NCBI GenBank assembly: GCA_900550815.1
Contig: URTW01000102.1
Span: forward strand, 1-7,296
Direction of reading: 5' to 3'
From: an uncultured Collinsella sp.
GTDB lineage: Bacteria; Actinomycetota; Coriobacteriia; Coriobacteriales; Coriobacteriaceae
Length of the DNA stretch: 7,296 bases
The notes below the pieces were generated by a model. It saw nothing but the letters and a program-made list of their open reading frames with translations, searched no databases and was not told where the DNA came from. Below are positions 1-5,207 of this stretch, in pieces. Numbering within the stretch: position 1 is the first letter of the stretch; every line of letters starts with the position of its first letter. Made by a program: the position numbers and the translations under genes.

Positions 1-142
1 GGGGTCGCGAAAACTCCAGGATAACGACTTTGCCCCCGGGGTTTATTGTGCGGGCCAGTTCGCGCAGCCCGGCCCCGAGGTCTCCGAAGTTGCGCACCCC
101 GAACGCCACGGTCGCCACATCGACCGACGCGTCGGCCACGGC
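1..142 (-). pseudogene. ubiE: UbiE/MenG methyltransferase internal fragment fused in frame to the dehydratase
   Basis: The 47 codons from about 142 to the window edge do not resemble the end of a dehydratase. They contain ADASVDVATVAFGVRNF, then a helix, then NPGGKVVILEFSRP. These are the hallmark post-motif-II and motif-III segments of UbiE/MenG, the SAM-dependent C-methyltransferase that converts demethylmenaquinone to menaquinone (family knowledge). The N-terminal ~105-110 residues of such an enzyme, including the SAM-binding motif I, are absent, so this piece could not act alone as a methyltransferase. The rest of its C-terminus would lie outside the window. It is in the same frame as the dehydratase, and the join falls at or next to the shared-looking residues E-R-L (322-324). 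It could be a true gene fusion, a decayed remnant after a deletion, or an assembly chimera. Confidence 0.75.
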
Positions 143-1114
143 GAGCCGCTCGGTGTTGTGGCTCGTGTAGGACTCGTCGGCCTGGGTCTCCACCTCGCCG
201 TTCACGACGAACTTGTCGTAGTTCAGGTCGCGCGAGTCGCAGGCGACGCGGTAGTAGCCGCCCATGTCCTCGGCGCGCAGGCGCTCATCGCGGGTCATGA
301 GGGTCTCGAAGAGCTTCTCTCCGTGGCGGGTGCCGATCACCTGGGTGCCCACGCGGCCGAAGACCTCCTGCACGGCCTCGGCGAGGTCGCCGATGGTCGA
401 CGCCGGCGCCTTCTGGATAAACAGGTCGCCGGGGTTGGCGTGCTCGAAGGCGAACTGCACCAGGTCGACCGCCTCGTCCAGGTTCATCAGGAAGCGGGTC
501 ATGTTGGGGTCGGTGACCGTGAGCGGCTCGCCCTTGCGGATGCGGTCGATGAACAGCGGGATGACAGAGCCGCGCGAGCACATGACGTTGCCGTAGCGGG
601 TGCAGCAGATGGTGGTGCGGCCGGCGCCGTTGCGGGCGTTGGCGTAGATGATGGACTCCATCATAGCTTTGGACTTGCCCATGGCGTTGATGGGGTTGGC
701 GGCCTTGTCGGTGGAAAGGCACACGACGCGGTCCACGCCCTCGTCGATGGCGGCGTGAAGCACGTTGTCCGTGCCGATGACGTTGGTGCGCACGGCCTCC
801 ATGGGGAAGAACTCGCAGGAGGGCACCTGCTTCAAGGCGGCGGCGTGGAAGATGTAGTCCACGCCGTGCATGGCGTCGCGCACCGACTGGGCGTTGCGGA
901 CGTCGCCGATGAAGAAGCGGACCGTGGAGGCGAGTTCGGGCGCCATTTCCTGCCGGCGGTGGCGCATGTCGTCCTGCTTCTTCTCGTCGCGGGAGAAGAT
1001 GCGGATCTCTGCCAGGTCGGTGTTCATGAAGTGCTTGAGCACGGTGTTGCCGAACGAGCCGGTGCCGCCCGTGATCATGAGGGTCTTGTCTTTGAAAACA
1101 GTAGGGTTATCCAT
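1..1114 (-). CDS. fnlA: FnlA/CapE-type UDP-GlcNAc 4,6-dehydratase with foreign C-terminus, open at left edge
   Basis: Residues 1-324 read as a cytosolic extended SDR dehydratase of the FnlA/WbjB/CapE family. In that family the enzyme oxidises UDP-GlcNAc at C4, removes water across C5-C6 and inverts C5, the first step toward UDP-L-FucNAc and related 2,6-dideoxy-L-sugars. Visible motifs: the Rossmann loop GGTGSFGN (16-23), HAAALKQVPSCEF (90-102), the active-site STDK (134-137), MxxxK (M145, K149) in place of the usual SDR YxxxK, TRYGNV (172-177), GTRHGEKL (261-268) and the family tail motif RDLNYDK (295-301) to SHNTERL (318-324). Family members are about 340 residues, so only some 20 C-terminal residues are missing. 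From residue 325 the frame continues without a stop into UbiE-like sequence and runs off the window after 371 codons. The ATG at 1114 overlaps the glycosyltransferase stop by 8 nt (ATGGATAA) and has GGAG seven bases upstream. Family assignment is firm; whether the altered protein is active is unknown. Confidence 0.9.
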   Translation of the reverse strand, partial: MDNPTVFKDKTLMITGGTGSFGNTVLKHFMNTDLAEIRIFSRDEKKQDDMRHRRQEMAPELASTVRFFIGDVRNAQSVRDAMHGVDYIFHAAALKQVPSCEFFPMEAVRTNVIGTDNVLHAAIDEGVDRVVCLSTDKAANPINAMGKSKAMMESIIYANARNGAGRTTICCTRYGNVMCSRGSVIPLFIDRIRKGEPLTVTDPNMTRFLMNLDEAVDLVQFAFEHANPGDLFIQKAPASTIGDLAEAVQEVFGRVGTQVIGTRHGEKLFETLMTRDERLRAEDMGGYYRVACDSRDLNYDKFVVNGEVETQADESYTSHNTERLAVADASVDVATVAFGVRNFGDLGAGLRELARTINPGGKVVILEFSRP

Positions 1115-2309
1115 TGAAGTGCTCCATTATCAGCTCGTAGCTTATCTCGGACGTGTAGTTCTCCTCCAGGTAGAGGCGTGACCTCTTGCCCATATCGTCA
1201 ATTTGCTCATTGGTGAGGGCGCGGCACTTCTCCAAGAAACTCTCCGCCGAGGCGCTCGACCCGGCAACGCCAAAACCATTGGCCTCGGCGATCCTGCCCA
1301 TGTCGCAAACCTCGGCGGTCGCTGTCACAACAGGCAGCCCCGCCTGCATGTAGGAGAGCACCCTGGAGGGGAAGTTGGGGATAGTGAACCTGTGGTCAAG
1401 AACGACGAGACCGACGTCGCAAGCGCACAACATCGTGTCGTACTCGGAGCGTCCGAGCGACCCCAGGAGCTTCGCATGGGCGGGCGCCTCCTGCTCGAAG
1501 TAGGCCTCGAGCAGGAGGCGCGCAGTTCCGCTGCCTGCGATCAGAAAGAACCCCGCGGGGTCCTTCTCGTTCTCGCGGAGCGCTTCGATGAAGAAATCGA
1601 TCGCCTGGGGCTTTCCGAGGTTGCCGCCATAGACGAAGATTCTCTCGTCGTAGGGCAGTCCGTACTTGGCGCGGAAGGCCTCAGGATCCTCCCCGGCGAG
1701 GTCGCGCGGGATAATCTCATTGGGGATGCCTTCGACCCGCAACGGGTCGAGCCAAGGCTCGTGCGCGAGCAGATAGTCCCTGTTGGCCGGGGACATACAG
1801 CCAATCCAGTCCGCGGCTTGATAGGTCTTTCTCTCGCTGCGTTTGAAGAAAGCGTATATCGGCGCCTTGGGACCGCTCCTGCTAAGCATTCCGAGGTCGA
1901 TCGCGTTCTGCGGGAAGATATCCTTGAGAAGAAGATAAGCCTTGGCGCCCGTCGCGCGCTTAACCTTTTCCACGACACCCGAGATGGTGGTGGGAGGCGT
2001 TGCGTAGAGCACTAGGTCGAAATCGACGCCCGGGGCGAAACGCTTGAGAGCGTCGAGATACCTGCCTCCAATGGAGAGCGTCGAGATGCCCTTCTCAATC
2101 AGATTGGTCTTGGTTATGTTGCCGACCGCAACGCGAATGATATTAATCCTGCCCACGCGTGCGAGCTCGGTGGGCAGGCCCGTACGCCTTTCCCTCGGCG
2201 AGAGGGCGTAAACGGAGTGACCGTGCTCGGCGAACGTCCTAAGGAGATCGGTGTATATGCCGGTGTCCCCGGACTCCATGGGGCTCTGGCTCAGAAAGAG
2301 GACCCGCAT
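1107..2309 (-). CDS. GT4 family glycosyltransferase, WbuB-like
   Basis: A 400-residue GT-B fold glycosyltransferase of family GT4, expected to add a sugar from a nucleotide donor to the lipid-linked glycan at the inner face of the membrane. The N-terminal acceptor domain starts MRVLFLSQSP and has an early glycine region (GDTGIYTDLL, 14-23). The donor domain starts around 222 with IFVYGGNLGKPQ (224-235) and FFLIAGSGT (254-262), and ends with the donor-binding segment IPNFPSRVLSYMQAGLPVV (310-328), which matches the PSK.xxYMQAGKPV pattern of WbuB-like enzymes. WbuB is the predicted L-FucNAc transferase of E. coli O26-type loci, where it neighbours fnlA, as here; this supports but does not prove an L-FucNAc or similar donor. 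AGGGGA lies seven bases before the ATG, which is 4 nt downstream of the ATP-grasp stop. The stop overlaps the dehydratase start by 8 nt. Donor and acceptor remain inferred. Confidence 0.9.
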   Translation of the reverse strand: MRVLFLSQSPMESGDTGIYTDLLRTFAEHGHSVYALSPRERRTGLPTELARVGRINIIRVAVGNITKTNLIEKGISTLSIGGRYLDALKRFAPGVDFDLVLYATPPTTISGVVEKVKRATGAKAYLLLKDIFPQNAIDLGMLSRSGPKAPIYAFFKRSERKTYQAADWIGCMSPANRDYLLAHEPWLDPLRVEGIPNEIIPRDLAGEDPEAFRAKYGLPYDERIFVYGGNLGKPQAIDFFIEALRENEKDPAGFFLIAGSGTARLLLEAYFEQEAPAHAKLLGSLGRSEYDTMLCACDVGLVVLDHRFTIPNFPSRVLSYMQAGLPVVTATAEVCDMGRIAEANGFGVAGSSASAESFLEKCRALTNEQIDDMGKRSRLYLEENYTSEISYELIMEHFNG

Positions 2310-2313
2310 GCCG

Positions 2314-3288
2314 CTATCCCCTCAGCGTCATAATCTCGTTGTACTTCATCATAACGATCCCCTCGTCGTACTCCCCTATGCGCGGCTTGTTGGCCACGCC
2401 ATCGAGGTTGTTGACGATGAGCTCGATGTGGTCGCACCCGGACTCGTAGGCGTGCGGGTAACCTCCGCCGAAACGCGGATTCACCTCAGAGATGTAGTAC
2501 TCACCGCCGATATAGAAAACGTCGATGTCGACCTGGCCCTTGAAGCCGGTCTCCCCCACAAACCTCTCGATCAGCTTGAAGAGCACAGGGTCCTTGAAGG
2601 AGACGGCCTTGTCGGTCTCGCCGGCACGCATCTTGAGCTTTTTTTTGGTGAAGATGGAGACGACCTTACCGCTGACAATGTCGACGTAGACATCGGCGCC
2701 GATCTCCTGGCCGTCCAGGAACTCCTGGATCATGAGCCCGTCGCCCTGGGCGAGCATAAGGTCGAGGTAATTGGCGTCCGAGACCATGGAAATGGCGAGA
2801 CTCGCGCTGCCCCTGACGGGCTTCACGAACACGGGGAACCCGACCTCGCCGCTTTCGTGGGCTCGGTGGAACTCGCCGCGGTCCATCCAGGAGCGTGCGC
2901 AGCGGTAGCCGTGGGAGGAGAGCCACTTGAACATCTCGAACTTGTCGAGCGCGAGCTCACAAAGGTCGTAGGAGGATCCGATGACCGTGGTCCCCACGGC
3001 CTCGAAACGACCTGCGTTCTTCGCGAGCAGTGAGAGCTCGGGGGCGATGAGAGAGAGAACCCCTTTGACGTCGTTGTCTCTGCAGCTCCCGAGTATGACG
3101 TCGAGGTATCCCTCGTCGGTCATACTCGGTACGATGAAGTGCTCGTCGGCCTCGTAGATGGCGGGTGCGTACTCACTCATGTCGGTAGCGAGCACTCTGC
3201 CGCGGCCCGCGAGCGAGCGCTTGAAGTACTGCACGACCTTATCGCGCGTTCCCGCGCTCAGGATGAGGATGTTGGTTCCGTTACTCAT
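2314..3288 (-). CDS. ATP-grasp ligase (carbamoyl-phosphate-synthase-large-subunit-like)
   Basis: A 324-residue ATP-grasp protein, full length for the free-standing members found in glycan loci. Residues 1-110 form the pre-ATP-grasp Rossmann-like domain (NILILSAGTRDKVVQYF, 6-22). The ATP-grasp core follows: FVKPVRGSASLAI (154-166) with the ATP-binding lysine K156, the adenine-hinge region IQEFLDGQEIGADVY (187-201), DIDVF (254-258) and the metal-binding EVNPRFGGG (268-276) with E268 and N270. Such enzymes activate a carboxylate as an acyl phosphate and join it to an amine. The natural substrate cannot be read from the sequence. Its place between the initiating transferase and a glycosyltransferase, with no PglD acetyltransferase in view, suggests it may acylate the 4-amino sugar with an amino acid; this is inference. 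The start overlaps the preceding stop by 8 nt (ATGAGTAA), and only a weak, distant purine stretch precedes it, so translational coupling is likely. Confidence 0.88.
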   Translation of the reverse strand: MSNGTNILILSAGTRDKVVQYFKRSLAGRGRVLATDMSEYAPAIYEADEHFIVPSMTDEGYLDVILGSCRDNDVKGVLSLIAPELSLLAKNAGRFEAVGTTVIGSSYDLCELALDKFEMFKWLSSHGYRCARSWMDRGEFHRAHESGEVGFPVFVKPVRGSASLAISMVSDANYLDLMLAQGDGLMIQEFLDGQEIGADVYVDIVSGKVVSIFTKKKLKMRAGETDKAVSFKDPVLFKLIERFVGETGFKGQVDIDVFYIGGEYYISEVNPRFGGGYPHAYESGCDHIELIVNNLDGVANKPRIGEYDEGIVMMKYNEIMTLRG

Positions 3289-3946
3289 CGGTTGCTTTCC
3301 CCCTTGCGATCTCGCGGGACCTGATTTCCGCGAAGTTGCCTTCAGTTGCGGCGGTATTGTCCGAGACGTCGCTGCGGCTCAGCGCCTTGCCGATCGTCCT
3401 CAGGAAGATGCGAACGTCATTGGCGAGGTCGATGCTCTCCACATACTCAACGTCGAGCTCAAAGCGCTCGCCCCACTTGAGGGAGTTGCGCCCGTTGACC
3501 TGCGCGAGGCCGGTGAGACCGGGTCGCACGCAGTGGCGGAGCCTCTCGCGGTCGTTGTAGTAGGGCAGGTACTCGACTAGAAGCGGCCTCGGCCCGATGA
3601 TCGCCATGTCGCCCCTCACGATGTTGAACACCTCGGGCAGCTCGTCCAGACTCGTGGAGCGCAGCGCACGGCCGAACTTCGTCAAGCGCCGCTCGTCGGG
3701 CAGCAGGTTTCCGTCGGCGTCACGATCGTCGTTCATCGTGCGAAACTTATATAGGTTGAACACCTTCTCGTCGCGGCCGGGGCGCGGCTGGCGGAACAGC
3801 ACGGGACTGCCCAGTTTTACGCGCACCAGAATTGCCACGATCGCCAGTACCCACCAGATGAGAATGAGAAGGACAAGAGGCAGGCACAGGTCAGTGACTC
3901 GTTTGCCATATCGCTGATAGAACGTCTCGTTACCAAGCCTACTCAA
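3281..3946 (-). CDS. pglC: PglC-type initiating phosphoglycosyl transferase
   Basis: A 221-residue monotopic phosphoglycosyl transferase (bacterial sugar transferase family). It moves a phosphosugar from a UDP-sugar to undecaprenyl phosphate, the first membrane step of glycan assembly. One hydrophobic segment at about 19-42 would be the re-entrant membrane helix. The catalytic domain has LYKFRTMNDD (65-74), the Asp-Glu dyad D101-E102 in STSLDELPEVFNIVRGDM (97-114), IGPRPLL (117-123) and RPGLTGLAQVNGRN (141-154). Length fits the short PglC/WbaP-catalytic-domain class. The start is a TTG at 3946 inside the aminotransferase's last codons, overlapping by 8 nt (TTGAGTAG), with AGG seven bases upstream. 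No ATG or GTG fits before the conserved amphipathic N-terminus. With PglF- and PglE-like enzymes beside it, a bacillosamine-type UDP-sugar is the likely substrate. The membrane helix lacks the usual Ser-Pro break and shows Trp-Trp instead. Confidence 0.92.
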   Translation of the reverse strand: MSRLGNETFYQRYGKRVTDLCLPLVLLILIWWVLAIVAILVRVKLGSPVLFRQPRPGRDEKVFNLYKFRTMNDDRDADGNLLPDERRLTKFGRALRSTSLDELPEVFNIVRGDMAIIGPRPLLVEYLPYYNDRERLRHCVRPGLTGLAQVNGRNSLKWGERFELDVEYVESIDLANDVRIFLRTIGKALSRSDVSDNTAATEGNFAEIRSREIARGKATDE

Positions 3947-5192
3947 AACAACGCCTAATAACTTCGATGATTACGTCCTGCTGCTCGGGAGTCATCTTGT
4001 TGTCGGAGGGCAGGCAGAGACCACGATGGAAGATGTCAGCGCCCACATCCAAAGGCAAGCCATCTGTACCCGTTGCACCGCCGGAAATATACGCGTTGGT
4101 CTTAGCTCGACCATTGCCCTCACGCGTCACGAAAGCATTCATGCGATAAATAGGCTGCATGTGCATAGGCTTCCATATTGGACGACCCTCGGCGTTAATG
4201 GCGGCAATAGCCTCAAGAATCTCGGTGGGGCTGCTCTTGCCAGGCACGCTTACGGAAAGTGCCTCACTCTCGCCTCGAACCTGTTTGCACATTGCGTCAG
4301 TGGCTATTAGCAGGCAAGAAAGCCAGAAGTTAGGCTCACAAACGTAAGGGTCATAGGGGTTCATGCTCACCGGCAGACCCTTAAAGCCCTCTTTGTAACG
4401 CATGTAAATAGCCTTCTTTTGGGCAATATGCTCCTCCAGATACGGAATCTGGCCACGCACGACACCGGCAATTACATTGCTCATGCGATAGTTATAACCA
4501 AGCTCCTCATGCTGGTACCAAGGAGCGGCTTCGCGCGACTGGGTCGACCATTTGCGCGTTTTATCGGCTGCCTCTTTGCTATCAGTTAAAAGCATACCGC
4601 CAGCGGAACCGGTAATGATCTTATTGCCGTTAAAGCTAATGGCGCTGATGTCGCCAAACGTGCCAGTCTGACGACGCTTATACGTGGCGCCAAGTGACTC
4701 AGCAGCATCCTCAACAAGAACAGCCCCGTGCGCATCGCAAATTGAACGAAGCTCTTCGACTTTGCCAGGCGTTCCGTAAAGATGCGCCGCCACAACGACC
4801 TTTGCAGTCGGAAGCAGTTCGAAGGCCTTTTCAAGAGCGACAGGATCCATATTCCAAGTGTCACGCTCGGTATCAATAAAAACGGGAACACCGCCCTCAT
4901 AAACAACCGGGTTCACCGTAGCGTCGAACGTCATATCGCTGCAAAGGACCTCATCCCCAGGCTTAATTCCAGCGAGTTTCATGGCAAGATGCAGCGCAGA
5001 CGTACCGCAAGAAAGGGCGACGGCATAGCCGCAACCAATCTTATTGGCCATTTGTCGCTCGACTTCGTTGATATTCTCCCCTACCGTCGACATCCAGTTG
5101 GTCTCATATGCCTCGGTAATGTATTTGAGCTCATCGCCGTGCATGGTCGGCGAGCTTAGCCAAACCTTGTTCTCAAAGGGCTTGATATCCAT
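3939..5192 (-). CDS. pglE: DegT/DnrJ/EryC1 PLP-dependent sugar aminotransferase (PglE/LegC type)
   Basis: A 417-residue fold-type I aminotransferase. Relatives PglE and LegC transfer an amino group from glutamate to the C4 keto group of UDP-4-keto-6-deoxy-GlcNAc, giving UDP-4-amino-4,6-dideoxy sugar in the cytosol. Visible features: SCGTSALHLA (61-70) for the PLP phosphate, D162 in VEDAAESLGA (160-169) for the pyridine nitrogen, the Schiff-base lysine K191 in ISFNGNKIITGSAGG (185-199), YNYRMSNV (233-240), and a C-terminal RPIWKPMHMQP (337-347) typical of this subgroup. It is slightly longer than usual (about 370-400), with an expanded region at about 350-390. The ATG at 5192 has AAGGAG five bases upstream, 15 nt after the dehydratase stop. 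The neighbouring PglF-like enzyme would supply its keto-sugar. GC content is clearly lower than in the genes from 3938 leftward. Function class is secure; the exact sugar stereochemistry is inferred from context. Confidence 0.93.
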   Translation of the reverse strand: MDIKPFENKVWLSSPTMHGDELKYITEAYETNWMSTVGENINEVERQMANKIGCGYAVALSCGTSALHLAMKLAGIKPGDEVLCSDMTFDATVNPVVYEGGVPVFIDTERDTWNMDPVALEKAFELLPTAKVVVAAHLYGTPGKVEELRSICDAHGAVLVEDAAESLGATYKRRQTGTFGDISAISFNGNKIITGSAGGMLLTDSKEAADKTRKWSTQSREAAPWYQHEELGYNYRMSNVIAGVVRGQIPYLEEHIAQKKAIYMRYKEGFKGLPVSMNPYDPYVCEPNFWLSCLLIATDAMCKQVRGESEALSVSVPGKSSPTEILEAIAAINAEGRPIWKPMHMQPIYRMNAFVTREGNGRAKTNAYISGGATGTDGLPLDVGADIFHRGLCLPSDNKMTPEQQDVIIEVIRRCFE

Positions 5193-5197
5193 CGTGA

Positions 5198-5203
5198 CTC
5201 CTT
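5198..5203 (-). promoter_or_regulatory. Ribosome binding site of the aminotransferase gene
   Basis: AAGGAG lies five bases before the ATG at 5192, inside the 15-nt gap after the dehydratase stop. It is the closest match to the consensus Shine-Dalgarno sequence in the window and supports independent, efficient initiation rather than coupling at this junction. Confidence 0.75.
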
Positions 5204-5207
5204 ATCC

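Noticed and set aside
285..722. A 145-codon minus-strand frame inside the fnlA-like gene
   Set aside because: It is an out-of-frame reading of the same strand, rich in Arg, His, Pro and Gly, lacking motifs. The same holds for the overlapping minus-strand frame at 1541-1978.
158..1117. A 319-codon plus-strand open frame opposite the fnlA-like gene
   Set aside because: It is the exact antisense of a gene with clear conserved motifs. Its composition (Val, Ala, Gly, Asp, His rich) is what high-GC third positions produce in the complementary frame. No family motif is visible.
2251..3033. A 260-codon plus-strand frame opposite the ATP-grasp gene
   Set aside because: It is antisense to a well-supported gene, Val/Leu/Asp/Glu/His rich without domain motifs, and its start lies inside another gene.
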